Shown here: piece after piece, positions 32,443-41,873 of the stretch
Numbering within the stretch: position 1 is the first letter of the stretch
Layout of the letters: the number at the start of each line of letters is the position of its first letter
DNA from: Trichomonas vaginalis G3
Lineage: Eukaryota > Parabasalia > Trichomonadida > Trichomonadidae
Reading direction: 5' to 3'
NCBI RefSeq assembly: GCF_026262505.1
Contig: NC_067204.1
Coordinates: 17,772,165-17,836,164, forward strand
Length of the DNA stretch: 64,000 nt
The notes under the pieces: model-generated
Told to the model about the DNA's origin: nothing
The model's database searches: none
What the model saw: only the letters and a program-made list of their open reading frames with translations
Position numbers and translations under genes: made by a program

Positions 32443-32716
32443 GAAATTCATGATTTTCATAGAGTTTTGGCGACTAAGTTTTTTTTTACCTACTCGCTGT
32501 GCTTCATGATTTTCATAGAGTTTTGGCGACCCCGAAGGAAGTCGGTCTCGCTGTTCTTCACTGATTTTCATAGAGTTTTATGCAAGACCGAAAAAAAACG
32601 GTCTAGAGAAATTTCATGATTTTCATAGAGTTTTGGCGACTACTTTTTCTTACCTACTCGCAATTTTTTACGATTTTCATACGGAATCTCTTCTCTCGGT
32701 TTTTCCGAGGGAAGCA
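32443..32716. repeat. Direct repeats of a KilA-N linker motif with hairpin-bearing spacers
   Basis: GATTTTCATAGAGTTTT, usually followed by GGCGAC, occurs at about 32452, 32510, 32564 and 32620, with intervals of about 55 bases. The intervals carry different small inverted repeats, for example CCGAAGGAAGTCGG and ACCGAAAAAAAACGGT. The last unit (32662-32716) closely copies KilA-N coding sequence at about 31391-31449, including its hairpin. Confidence 0.8.
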
Positions 32717-32739
32717 ATCTTATGCCATTTTACTCAGAT

Positions 32740-33130
32740 TTTTGTGCTGAATTCAGCAAAAATATATTTTAGGGTAGAAGGTTAGATCTAACCTCATTTC
32801 TAACCTGTTTTCTCACCTCATGAATTTTCATGATTTCATCGTACATGTTTTGTCAAGACTTCTTCATCGTAATGAGCGTAAATCAGACAAAAATAATGTT
32901 TAGGTGAAGAGGTTAGATCTAACCTCTTTTCTAACCTCTTTTCTCACCTCAGTTATTTTATAAGCGTTTTACATGGTAAACGTTATTTTTTAAATTTTGT
33001 GAAAACTCAACGGTTTGACACAAGCCCTAAAAATTATTTTACTCAGAATTTTGTTGCTGAATTCAGTAAAAATAATGTTTAGGTGAAGAGGTGAGATCTC
33101 ACCTGTTTTTTCACCTGTTTTCTCACCTGT
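32740..33130. repeat. Palindrome modules with three GATC-centred dyads
   Basis: This holds TGCTGAATTCAGCA-type palindromes and the dyads GGTTAGATCTAACC (32780, 32911) and GGTGAGATCTCACC (33090), each linked to AAAATAATGTTTAGGTGAAG or the GGGTAGAA variant. No coding potential. Confidence 0.85.
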
Positions 33131-33134
33131 TATT

Positions 33135-34076
33135 TTATAAGCGTTTTACATGAATTGTACGATGTATATTTGAAATCCTAAACAGTTTTGTAGCTTCTAT
33201 TTCTTCTGTCAGTATGTCAAAAGTTTTAACGATACCGAAAGTTTCTTTATACTTCTTCTTGACGTCAGATAGAAGGAAATCGTCAGCAGTTGGATAGTTT
33301 TTGTTCAGAAATTCTAACATATCCATTTTATCTTCTGCTGGCTTTTCTGCTTCTTTCTTTAAGTCAGCATAGTCGTTTCTCATACGTTCTATCTCTTTGA
33401 CGGAGTAGTTATATTTTCTTATTGCTGCTTTACATTTAGAACATTGCGGGTTCATTTTTGCGTTATATTCTGAAACCTTACCTGCTAAAACAACTAAAGC
33501 GTCAATTGCTCTCTTTAACTCAAAAGCTGCTGGTTTTATCTGTTCATTCCATACCTTACCTCTTCTATCTTTATCTCTTATCTGCCATACACATTCTGCA
33601 ACTAACGAAACAAAGTTGTCGTAGGTCTTAAATTCTTCAGATTTATATATGTCAGAAACATTCTTATATACCATGTCGCAATCTTTGTCCATAACCTTAT
33701 GGTTGCAATGAAATCCTAGAAACTCATAGTTTACCTTTCGTATGAACTTCTTTATTTCTACTGAGTCAGTTGCTTTGACTTCAATTTCGTCAAATTCAGG
33801 AATGGTTAGTTTTTGTTGTTGGATTTCAGGTAGTTTGGGTAAATGGTCGATGAGGTCCTCCATTTCATAAAGATACTGTTCATTTGTTTCATCCTGTGCG
33901 GTACAGTCTAAATTACTTGTTAAAAGTTCTTGCTTTATCTTCTGGATTTCTGTTTCAAAAGTATATGAAGAAGGAATAAAGCTTTTCATCTCTACTAACA
34001 TTGACGTAGGATTCATGACTAAAGAGTTTGGTGAAGTTGTTGTTTGAAGTGTTGTAGAACCTATTGTTGAAATCAT
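33135..34076 (-). CDS. 313-residue element protein of unknown function
   Basis: Orthologous to 61332-62270. The N terminus is low-complexity Ser/Thr-rich. The middle has a helical core with YNAKMNPQCSKCKAAIRKYN, whose CxxC could bind a metal, and FLGFHCNHKVMDKDCD adds further cysteines and histidines. The C terminus is basic (IHRTIHVKRL). The gene is expressed from the repeated leader. I do not recognise a family. Conservation in both elements suggests a core rather than optional function. Confidence 0.7.
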   Translation of the reverse strand: MISTIGSTTLQTTTSPNSLVMNPTSMLVEMKSFIPSSYTFETEIQKIKQELLTSNLDCTAQDETNEQYLYEMEDLIDHLPKLPEIQQQKLTIPEFDEIEVKATDSVEIKKFIRKVNYEFLGFHCNHKVMDKDCDMVYKNVSDIYKSEEFKTYDNFVSLVAECVWQIRDKDRRGKVWNEQIKPAAFELKRAIDALVVLAGKVSEYNAKMNPQCSKCKAAIRKYNYSVKEIERMRNDYADLKKEAEKPAEDKMDMLEFLNKNYPTADDFLLSDVKKKYKETFGIVKTFDILTEEIEATKLFRISNIHRTIHVKRL

Positions 34077-34079
34077 ATC

Positions 34080-34246
34080 TTACATACAAAATAAAAAAAT
34101 AAAAAAAATAAAACTAACTTTATTTTTTATTTCGGGAAAATTCATGAAAATTCATGAGGTGAAAAAAGAGGTGAAAAAACAGGTGAGATCTCACCTCTTC
34201 ACCTAAACATTATTTTTGCTGAATTCAATAAAAATAAATGGTTCAT
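34080..34246. promoter_or_regulatory. Repeated leader and GATC dyad between element genes
   Basis: This contains the leader of the 33135-34076 gene (34080-34135, minus strand) and, beyond it, the dyad GGTGAGATCTCACC at 34182-34195, with flanking AGAGGTGAAAAAACA and TTCACCTAAACATTATTT. Confidence 0.75.
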
Positions 34247-34909
34247 TTACTCACAATATTTTTTTACAAAACGACCCCAAACTTTTAACTTCTTTTCTGC
34301 AGCTTCAAATGCTATCTTAGCGAGTTCATATTCTCTAAATTCTCTCTTTAAATCTTCTTGTTCCCATTGGTCTAGTTCGTATGGAGAATCTCTATAACCA
34401 TAACATATCTCACGTTCATGTTCTAATTGTTTTTCACACATTTTTCCAACTTCTTCTTCGAACAAAGGTTTAGCATTCTCCACTGTATCTTCGAGTTCTT
34501 CTTCATCTAACTTCTCATGAACTTTCTTGTCTATGGAGTCCATAATTTTTCCAACTGCTATGCAATATTTTGGAGAAGCCCACATTGCTATATAGTTTAT
34601 AAGTCTTGGGTCTACATACGTTCCTCTAACGTGTCTGATTTCATCAGGAATTCCTGCATGAATTTTGTATAAAAACCAACCGCCGGAATTCCGACGGTTG
34701 CTATATTCTTCACAAAATGCCTTATAATACTCTTCCCAGGACTTATTTTCCAACAACTTTCTAAAGTCTTTCCTAAACTGCTGACACATATTTGTTGCAT
34801 TAATGTAACTATCCTTGTCTCTACGTAAGACTTCAATACCGTTATAAGTGCCTTTCGTGAATGTTTCGCCATTATATTTGTTCGTGAATGTTTTTGCTTC
34901 GACTGACAT
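34247..34909 (-). CDS. KilA-N domain protein, second paralogue
   Basis: 220 residues from the ATG at 34907-34909. The KilA-N core is clear: YNGIEVLRRDKDSYINATNM with the conserved NAT, then VDPRLINYIAMWASPKYCIA. The second half is a charged helical region. A hairpin-like insert, CAACCGtCGGAATTCCGgCGGTTG on the coding strand, lies between the two KilA-N halves, at the same relative place as the different hairpin in the other KilA-N gene. No counterpart exists at this place in element 2. Confidence 0.8.
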   Translation of the reverse strand: MSVEAKTFTNKYNGETFTKGTYNGIEVLRRDKDSYINATNMCQQFRKDFRKLLENKSWEEYYKAFCEEYSNRRNSGGWFLYKIHAGIPDEIRHVRGTYVDPRLINYIAMWASPKYCIAVGKIMDSIDKKVHEKLDEEELEDTVENAKPLFEEEVGKMCEKQLEHEREICYGYRDSPYELDQWEQEDLKREFREYELAKIAFEAAEKKLKVWGRFVKKYCE

Positions 34910-35633
34910 ATCTGTCCTTACATACAAAATAAAAAAAATAAAAAAAATAAAACTAACTTTATTTTTTATTTCGGGAAAATTCATGAAAATTCAAGAGGGT
35001 AGAAAAGAGGGTAGAAGACAGGTTAGATCTCACCTCTTCACCTAAACATTATTTTTGGGTCCTTTACATTCATTACGAAGAAGTCTTGACAAAACATTTA
35101 CGAAGAAGTCTTGAAAATTCAAGAGGGTAGAAAAGAGGTTAGAAAAGAGGTTAGATCTAACCTTCTACCCTAAATTATATTTTTGCTGAATTCATGAGTT
35201 TTGGTTGAAAGAATACGGTGGAGCCAAAAGTGGCTCGACCTCAAAACAAGCATTTTCTGTATAAAATTCATGAAAATTCAACGGGTGAGAAAAGAGGTGA
35301 GAAAAAAGGTGAGATCTCACCACTTCACCTAAAATATATTTTTGGGTCCTTTACACTCATTACGAAGAAGTCTTGACAAAACATTTACGAAGAAGTCTTG
35401 ACAAAGCATATACGAAGAAGTTTCGACAAAACATTTACGAAGAAGTCTTGACAAAACATTTACGAAGAAGTCTTGACAAAGCATATACGAAGAAGTCTTG
35501 ACAAAACATTTACGAAGAAGTCTTGACAAAACATTTACGAAGAAGTCTTGACAAAACATGTACGAAGAAATCATGAAAATTCAAGAGGTGAAAAAACAGG
35601 TGAGATCTCACCTCTTCACCTAAATTATATTTT
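34910..35633. repeat. Accessory-zone repeat array (25 bp units and GATC dyads)
   Basis: After the KilA-N leader come GATC dyads at 35021, 35149, 35309 and 35599 and runs of the 25 bp unit TACGAAGAAGTCTTGACAAAACATT (about ten copies at 35355-35575). The period is not a multiple of three, so the open frames seen here are not coding. Confidence 0.9.
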
Positions 35634-36495
35634 TCAATACTTTTTCAGCACTTTTCCGTAGTTATATATGAAAGACAATTCGAGATAAAAGTCATAGTAC
35701 AATGGAATAATATGTTGCACACCATTTGTTGTGAACCAAACTTGAAAGTCAGAGAAACTGTTACTAGGTGGTTCGTAGAATTTAGAAGCAAAGTCATAAA
35801 AGTCCTTACCAATACATAGAAAACTATTGTTGCTTGAACTGAAACTTGCATGACACATAAACATTTTGAGGGTCAAACACGTTTCTATAAACTGTCAAAT
35901 CTGCTGGTGGAAGTATAAATTTAAATGGACCATCTGGTGGTAATGGTTCGTTCTGGTTTAGTAACCGAAGAAATTGTGCCCAAGAACGTTTGTCTACTCC
36001 CCAAAATAAAAACTCTGTATCTCTTGGAGGGTTAATTTCAATCTTTTGAAATGAAACGGTGGAGTTCATCTTGTCATATTCTAGTTTCAGATAGTATGTT
36101 CCATTTAGTAAAGAGTCGTATTTTTCTTGAAATTCCCAATAATATTTGTTCATTTGAGTTTGAAAGTCATTTAGAGTTTTCTCAAGACTTTCGTCTGAAC
36201 GAACTGTAAAGATTCTCATTTCGTCAAATTTGTCTATTAGACCATCAGAACCTTTATACTGCCCATGAAAATATACTGCGAACATAAATGCGTTAGTTCT
36301 ATTTGAAAACAAAACTCTTCTAAATCCTATTGCCTTTGCATCTGAAGGACTTTGAAGCCAACGAATTGGATAGTCAAACCTGTATATTCGGGATGAAATT
36401 TCTTCATCTGAAATAGTCCTACCAGCATTTGTAAAGATATAGTCTAACGGTTTTGTATCTGCTACTTTTGTTCTTTGTTTTTCAACCTGAAGCAT
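35634..36495 (-). pseudogene. Structural-type protein, paralogue A (broken)
   Basis: Counterpart of the whole gene at 59336-60196 in element 2, and paralogous to the gene next to the fibre. Readable parts show TKPLDYIFTNAG, YRFDYPIRWLQSPS and KAIGFRR. It is broken. Confidence 0.75.
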
Positions 36496-36671
36496 TTAAT
36501 ATATGTAAAAATATATTGTTTTAAAATGGTATGCCATTTCATATTTCTCATCTAACAAACAAGTTTCCCAACTCTGCTTTTATTCTAGCAGACTCTGCTT
36601 TTATTCTAGCAGACTTTCTATCCATTCTATATGGGGGCATTTTTATAAAAATAAAAAAATATTTTTTTTCT

Positions 36672-37254
36672 TTACTTAACATAACCACCTGCTGCCATAA
36701 GTCTTTGACGCCAACCCATACCAGCTAATGAAGGTTGACTTGGTTTAGTTTGGAAACTAAACTTTGGTTTTGGTTTATCTTCAGTTTTTGGTTTCTCTTC
36801 TTCTATCGGTTTTTCGTCACTTTTCGGTTCCTCTGATTTTTCCCCACCTGCAGGAACAGTTGTGTCGTCAACATCTTCATAAATATCATATGCCATTTGT
36901 TTTGTTTTCCTTTCAACTTTTTGTGTTTGTTGTAAAGTTTAGAATATTTCGACTCTAAGTCAATGAGATGTTCTATAATGAACTGTTGGTCAGTGAAGTA
37001 AACTTTTCCATCTGTTGTCTCGAAAGCTCCTTCAGACTTCAATATTTTATTTGTGAGAGTCTGTTTCTTTTTGAGATACTAGCCGTTCCATTTCTATGAA
37101 AAGTGACTTTATAGTTAGGGTTTGTATTTCCAGACCTGGCACTTTCTATTATTGAATTTTTCTCTTCATCTGTAAGTTCTTTGACAGGTTTTGACAATGG
37201 TTCTGAACTTTTTGTTTGTGGTGTCAAATCTACCGTTTCAACTTCTTCGGTCAT
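36672..37254 (-). pseudogene. Acidic linker protein, element 1 copy (broken)
   Basis: Counterpart of the 194-residue protein at 58614-59198. It starts MTEEVETVDLTPQTKSSEPL and ends with the conserved GMGWRQRLMAAGGYVK. It is broken. Confidence 0.7.
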
Positions 37255-37273
37255 TTCATCTCAGTAAAAAAAT

Positions 37274-37426
37274 TTAGTTTGGTTTGTTTTCAACTGGTTG
37301 TTTAGGTTTTTTAAGTCGGTCTAAAACTTCCTGAGGTATAGGAAGAACTTGACAAACACGTTGTGTAACTGCTGGAAGTCGACAAATCCATCTTGAACCC
37401 ATTTGTCTCAATGCTGTATTGTTCAT
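37274..37426 (-). CDS. 50-residue protein, element 1 copy
   Basis: A short ORF matching 58442-58594 in element 2, in the same order and preceded by the same TTTTTTACTGAGATGAA start signal. The product is basic and proline-containing with WICRLPAVTQRVCQVLPIP. Conservation in both elements supports a real small gene. Function unknown. Confidence 0.6.
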   Translation of the reverse strand: MNNTALRQMGSRWICRLPAVTQRVCQVLPIPQEVLDRLKKPKQPVENKPN

Positions 37427-37445
37427 TTCATCTCAGTAAAAAACT

Positions 37446-37845
37446 TTACATTCCCCACGTTTGAGGCGGTTGAGGTTGGTTATTGTTTACCCACTGTTGT
37501 GCATGGTTATATCCTCTTTAAAGAATCTTTCACCTTGGTCCATATAGTGTCCTGCTTGGTTATAGTAGTCATTTGCTTTTTATAATAGTTTCCTGCTTGT
37601 CTTCCTACATTGTCCATCCATCCTTGAACTTTTCCTCTTGTTTCAGGATTTGGAATAAGATTTGTTGCATCTCGTGCTACATCCCAACCTTTCTGTACAG
37701 TTTGTATAATAGGTTGTGCTTTCTCTTTAAGTATACCTAATGTACTCAAAATCTTCCTTCCAACCCCAAATACACCTCTGGCTATTGTTCCCACTGCGGG
37801 CAAAAATCTGGATGCAACTCCTGCTAATGCGCCAAATAAACCCAT
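37446..37845 (-). pseudogene. Gly/Ala-rich amphipathic small protein, element 1 copy (broken)
   Basis: Counterpart of the 133-residue protein at 58021-58422. It shares the hydrophobic start MGLFGALAGVASRFLP. It is divergent from the integrase region. It is broken. Confidence 0.7.
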
Positions 37846-37862
37846 TTCTTATGGGTTAAAAA

Positions 37863-38818
37863 ATGACGAATCCGAACAAGGACCCCTATGTTTCTAAAGC
37901 GACAAAGAAAGCACTCATGGTAAAAATCTTTAGTTCAACACCAAATGCTTGGTTTATGGATATCTTGGAAAACATTCCGAGGTATAGAGAAGATGGACCA
38001 CCATACTGGCTAATATTTGTCGGTCAAAACACAAGATACTGTGAAGCCATACCATTATGGTCCAAAAATATTTTAGATGTGAAAACTGCTTTGACAATAT
38101 TCGTTGACAAATACCATCCAACAAAACTGACATCTGACTGTGAAAGTTCTTTCAAATCAGATGATGTAAAAAACTATCTGCGTTCAAAAAATGTAAACCA
38201 ATATTTCATTGTCGACCAAAACCATTCTGCTCTTGGTGTCATTGACGGTTGTAAAAAATGTTAAGAGACTTAAACCAACCACAAGGTGGTGAAGCAAATG
38301 AAATGTCATATGACGACAAATATAGACACTTCTCCATGGCAAAGATGAGACAAGTTTTAAATATTTACAATAACCGTAAACAAAAGGTTTGGGAAACCAC
38401 TCCCCCGAAGAAATGAAAAACAACCCTGACTTAGAGAAAGACTATATATTTAATAATTTAGTCAAAAGAGACAAACAAGAAAGAATGCCGGGCTTCAAAC
38501 TTAAGAAAGGTGACAAAGTAAAAATAAAATACCTAAACGCGACCCATATGAAAATACTATTGACTATGACAACAATGGGAACCCGACAGGTACTCACATT
38601 CGTGTTCGTAAAAATAGAAGAAAGTATACAAGAGAATATTATGAAGTTTTAGGCAAACATGGCAAAATGTACACACTGCAAGCAGAAGATAAAACTACTA
38701 TTGTCAGACCTCGTTTCAAACTTGTCAAAGTTCAAGGTGTATACTTTCAAAGACAGTTCCTAACAAATATAAGACAACTCCTGACGAATATGCTAAAGAA
38801 GTTGAAAATGACGACTAA
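37863..38818 (+). pseudogene. rve-type integrase region, element 1 copy (broken)
   Basis: Counterpart of the open integrase gene at 57044-58003. The readable part shows WFMDILENIP and KLTSDCESSF, the first two acidic motifs of the retroviral-type integrase core used by Polintons. It is broken. Confidence 0.75.
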
Positions 38819-40224
38819 GCATTTCTATACCATGCGTAAACTGTCATGTAAGGTGGCATGTAGTCTTTACTTTGTCCCGTTGTTTGCGTATATCCTGTAA
38901 CGCGATGTGTATGGTTTCCTCCTCCCTCAGTGTTACTCCAGTAACAATCTATAGCAAACTTAACGTTGTCTTTAACATCATATCCTTTACCTTTTGTCAT
39001 TGCTGACCAATCCCAATATCTATGCTTATGCCAACCTGCTTGAGATGTACTTAAATCTATGTAGTGACTGTGCGCAGGTAAATTTTCACCTGAAATCGTT
39101 TTACTTCCACCTGTTTCCTTTGAAGAGTTTGCACAATACAAAAACCTGTCGACTATTTGAGTCCAAGTTCCAAAACCCAGAACTGTTTCTGGTCTGGTAG
39201 AGTTCATTGACGTATAAATAGAGCCTATAGGATATAATGTTTGAAGTATTTCTGTCTTTAATGTTTGAAGCTCTGTTTTGTCTGCTTTCTTGTCATATAA
39301 ATCTTGAGCAGTGAATTTAATATTATGTTCATCCTTCATGACATAAACATCTTTACATCTAATGTTTCTCATCGTCGTTATGTCGTCATCCGATGTTAAA
39401 CCTTGTGGAAAGTTAGGAGGTTTACAATATATTGCATCCCCACCAGTTTCTTCAACCGTTCCTTCAATACTTTCTATAGCAACAGTTGTAAAACTTGTAT
39501 GTGTATGGTTCTTGTCTGCTTTCTTCTCTAACTCATCGTTAACATAAGTTTTATCTGCTTTAAGGTCTAAACATCCTGAAACCCATCCTGTATCGGCTTT
39601 AGTTTTTAAAATCTTCGATGTCCATTCATGGTACCAGTCAACCCTTTCTTTCATTTCGTTATCTTTTTCATCCACATATTCCTTATCCGCCTTCTTCACT
39701 AACACACTAGCCATAAGTCCCTTATCTACCTTATTTTCAAGGCTAACGTTTAAGTCTGTTATTTCAGATATAGAATGTGTATGAGTCTTTTTAGAATATT
39801 CGTTTTCAGCTCTCGTCACTTCACTTGACATTTTATTGTCAACATATGTTTTGTCTGCTAGTTCAGGATGAGTATGTTCTTTTGTTGCATAAGCATTGTT
39901 AGCTCTTTCTTCTTCTTTTGCTATTGCATCGTCTACATATTCTTTGTCAGCTTTGTTGTCAACATCTGCTTTCAAAAGAAGTTCATTTATAGGTTTCTCG
40001 TTTAAAGTTCCTTTTGTTGGATTTATACAGACAGTATTGTTCTTCTTGTCTTGAAACAGAAACTCATCTGTCATTGGGTTTAATGTCAGTTTTAAGTTTC
40101 CTTCTTTCAATGACTCAGATATCTTAGAATAGTTTGAAAAGTTTGTTGTGTTCTTATTTAGAGCTTGCACAATGAGTTGTCGGTTGTGTTGTATTTCTCT
40201 CATGGAAGCAATATCTTTCGACAT
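38815..40224 (-). CDS. Phage-like tail-fibre / receptor-binding protein, element 1 allele
   Basis: A 469-residue open frame. Residues 1 to about 150 are nearly identical to the element 2 fibre and start MSKDIASMREIQHNRQL. A shaft of ADK-YVD and HTH units follows (KADKEYVDDAIAKEEERANN, KADKTYVNDELEKKADKNHT). The C-terminal domain opens with YPIGSIYTSMNSTRPETVLG, carries GTWTQIVDRFLYCANSS and several HxH pairs, and closes with YMPPYMTVYAWYRNA. This matches the phage tail-collar / gp10-type C-terminal domain, a trimeric receptor-binding head. The middle differs from element 2. It convergently overlaps the integrase region by four bases. Confidence 0.82.
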   Translation of the reverse strand: MSKDIASMREIQHNRQLIVQALNKNTTNFSNYSKISESLKEGNLKLTLNPMTDEFLFQDKKNNTVCINPTKGTLNEKPINELLLKADVDNKADKEYVDDAIAKEEERANNAYATKEHTHPELADKTYVDNKMSSEVTRAENEYSKKTHTHSISEITDLNVSLENKVDKGLMASVLVKKADKEYVDEKDNEMKERVDWYHEWTSKILKTKADTGWVSGCLDLKADKTYVNDELEKKADKNHTHTSFTTVAIESIEGTVEETGGDAIYCKPPNFPQGLTSDDDITTMRNIRCKDVYVMKDEHNIKFTAQDLYDKKADKTELQTLKTEILQTLYPIGSIYTSMNSTRPETVLGFGTWTQIVDRFLYCANSSKETGGSKTISGENLPAHSHYIDLSTSQAGWHKHRYWDWSAMTKGKGYDVKDNVKFAIDCYWSNTEGGGNHTHRVTGYTQTTGQSKDYMPPYMTVYAWYRNA

Positions 40225-40242
40225 TTTTATTCTAGATAAAAT
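40225..40242. promoter_or_regulatory. 18 bp divergent promoter, fibre / paralogue B
   Basis: TTTTTATTCTAGATAAAAT fills the whole gap between two divergent ATGs. It is nearly palindromic around CTAG, so each strand presents TTTTAT-n-TAAAAT before its own start. The identical arrangement lies at 55293-55310. Confidence 0.65.
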
Positions 40243-41090
40243 ATGCTTCCAATAGAAAAAGAAAATTCAAGAGTTGCTACAACTAAACCATTAGATGAAC
40301 TTTTTACTAATGTCGGTCAAAAGTTTGAGACAGAGACCGTAAAGCATGAAGGCTATCGTTTTGACTACCCATTAAGATGGCTAAGAGACCCATCTGTCAC
40401 AAAAGCTATTGGCTTTCGTAGAATGAAGTTCATTTCAGAAGCCATACATGGTTTCCCATTTACGGTCGGTTTTGAAGTTCGATACTATAACAAAGAAAAA
40501 CGTATGTATGAGAAATTTGAACAGGGAAAACTTTTACAAGTTAGTTTGCTTGTAAACTTAGAAACAACTCTTCAAGCTTTTCAAGAAAAAATAAACGATA
40601 TCTATCTCGAATATGCAAAACAGTATAACATTGACGAGGGAGAGTACCATCTCGATATTATTTATGACAGGAAAAATGCAACTGTTAAAATCAATAGAAT
40701 AGAAGACCTTGGAGAAAACGTTTATATTTCTACAAAATATAACAACTTGCATGGTATAGATTTATGAGGATGTTAAATCAGCCTGCAGCATATCCAGTAC
40801 ACCCAGACTTTTATGAAGTCGAAAACCCTAATGGAACATATGAAAATGTTTTCGACCCAGATGCTATTATTGTTCATGCTTCATTTTCTGGCGCCCAAAA
40901 CTCTTTCTTATGTCTGATGAATGACTTTTACGAAAAACCTACAAAGTTATACGAACCACCAAGTGGAAGTATTTCAGACTTTCAAGTATGGTTTACTACA
41001 GATGGAAGAAAAAGAATAATTCCATTATACCATGCGTTTTACTTAGAACTTAGTTTCATATACAACTACTATCGAACGGTAAAAATATAA
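40243..41090 (+). pseudogene. Structural-type protein, paralogue B, element 1 copy (broken)
   Basis: Counterpart of the whole 282-residue gene at 54444-55292. Readable parts include TKPLDELFTNVGQKF near the start and SDFQVWFTTDGRKRIIPLYH near the end. It is broken. Confidence 0.75.
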
Positions 41091-41094
41091 TTTT

Positions 41095-41337
41095 TTAATA
41101 CGGTTGAGGTGTTGGATTTGGTTGCCAACTAGACTGTGGTGCAGGTTCAGGCTGTTGTATAACAGGAGCTTGTTCTTCTGGTTCAGGGTCTTTAGGTATA
41201 ATACCAACAAACTGACCTACTCTTTTACCAATATTTTTGACACCGTTCCAAATTCCTCTTCCTACGGTTTTTATTCCATTCCATATACCTCTTCCAACAT
41301 TTCGAAAGAAGTTTCCAATACTACTGAAGAAACCCAT
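41095..41337 (-). CDS. 80-residue amphipathic protein with proline-rich tail
   Basis: The N-terminal half repeats Gly/aromatic units (MGFFSSIGNFFRNVGRGIWN, then GIKTVGRGIWNGVKNIGK), giving a basic amphipathic helix. The C-terminal half is rich in Pro, Gln and Glu. This resembles small capsid-interior membrane-active proteins such as the amphipathic part of adenovirus protein VI, but the comparison is by character only. It is nearly identical to 54197-54439 in element 2. Confidence 0.65.
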   Translation of the reverse strand: MGFFSSIGNFFRNVGRGIWNGIKTVGRGIWNGVKNIGKRVGQFVGIIPKDPEPEEQAPVIQQPEPAPQSSWQPNPTPQPY

Positions 41338-41355
41338 TTTACTATATGTAAAAAT

Positions 41356-41718
41356 CTAATGTCCGCCTAGTCTCTTACGTTTCCTGTTGAGTTCCATAGC
41401 ATTCTTTAACTGGAGCTCATACATTCTGTTTCTCCTCTGGTAGAAAACATATTCTGGGTCAACTCCTGTGTTCGCGTCATCTGCATAAAGTTGTTTATAT
41501 CCCACTTCAGGGTTTGTATAAAACTCTTTCCATCTCATATTTGCATACCATGGTGGCAAACCTAACGCAGCGTCATTTGACATGGCAGTTTGCATTTGTA
41601 CATCTGTTGGCACTTGACCATAGTTTGCCATTGCAGTTTGTATTCTAACTTCATTTGGAATATTCTCTGGGTTTGGTTGTCCAGGTTGCTGTGCATTCGC
41701 TAAGTTCTGTGCGTCCAT
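41356..41718 (-). CDS. MDAQN 120-residue protein (right side of element 1)
   Basis: Starts MDAQNLANAQQPGQPNPENI and is Gln/Asn/Pro-rich at the N terminus. An imperfect internal repeat follows (VRIQTAMANYGQ, VQMQTAMSNDAA), then WYANMRWKEFYTNPEVGYKQ and a basic C-terminal end, MELNRKRKRLGGH. It is preceded by the TTTTTATCTAATATTAA start signal. Its first part lies in the terminal repeat. Probably a small virion or assembly protein by neighbourhood; no family recognised. Confidence 0.7.
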   Translation of the reverse strand: MDAQNLANAQQPGQPNPENIPNEVRIQTAMANYGQVPTDVQMQTAMSNDAALGLPPWYANMRWKEFYTNPEVGYKQLYADDANTGVDPEYVFYQRRNRMYELQLKNAMELNRKRKRLGGH

Positions 41719-41741
41719 TTAATATTAGATAAAAATATCTC

Positions 41742-41873
41742 TTACGAGTACATATACTGAACATTTGCAGGCATTGGTTCATCTTCATATTCTCTGTACT
41801 TTTCTGCCACGTCAAAGAAATAAATGACACAATGGAAAAAACCTAAAACAAGTAGTCCTATTTCAAACCACAT
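41742..41873 (-). CDS. 43-residue single-pass membrane protein (right-repeat copy)
   Basis: Same product as at 20359-20490 and 53661-53792: a hydrophobic N-terminal segment (IGLLVLGFFHCVIYLF) and a short charged tail. It starts inside the 3' end of the methyltransferase gene, 16 bases of overlap, implying coupled or read-through expression. Confidence 0.55.
   Translation of the reverse strand: MWFEIGLLVLGFFHCVIYFFDVAEKYREYEDEPMPANVQYMYS

Noticed and set aside
32443-32716. Regularly spaced direct repeats resembling a CRISPR array
   Set aside because: Only four to five degenerate repeats, unequal spacers that carry inverted repeats, homology to neighbouring KilA-N coding sequence, and a eukaryotic context without cas genes.
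35329-35574. Open frames over the 25 bp direct repeats (cysteine- and phenylalanine-rich)
   Set aside because: The period is 25 bases, so the frame drifts between units. The apparent peptides are products of the repeat and of the lack of stops.
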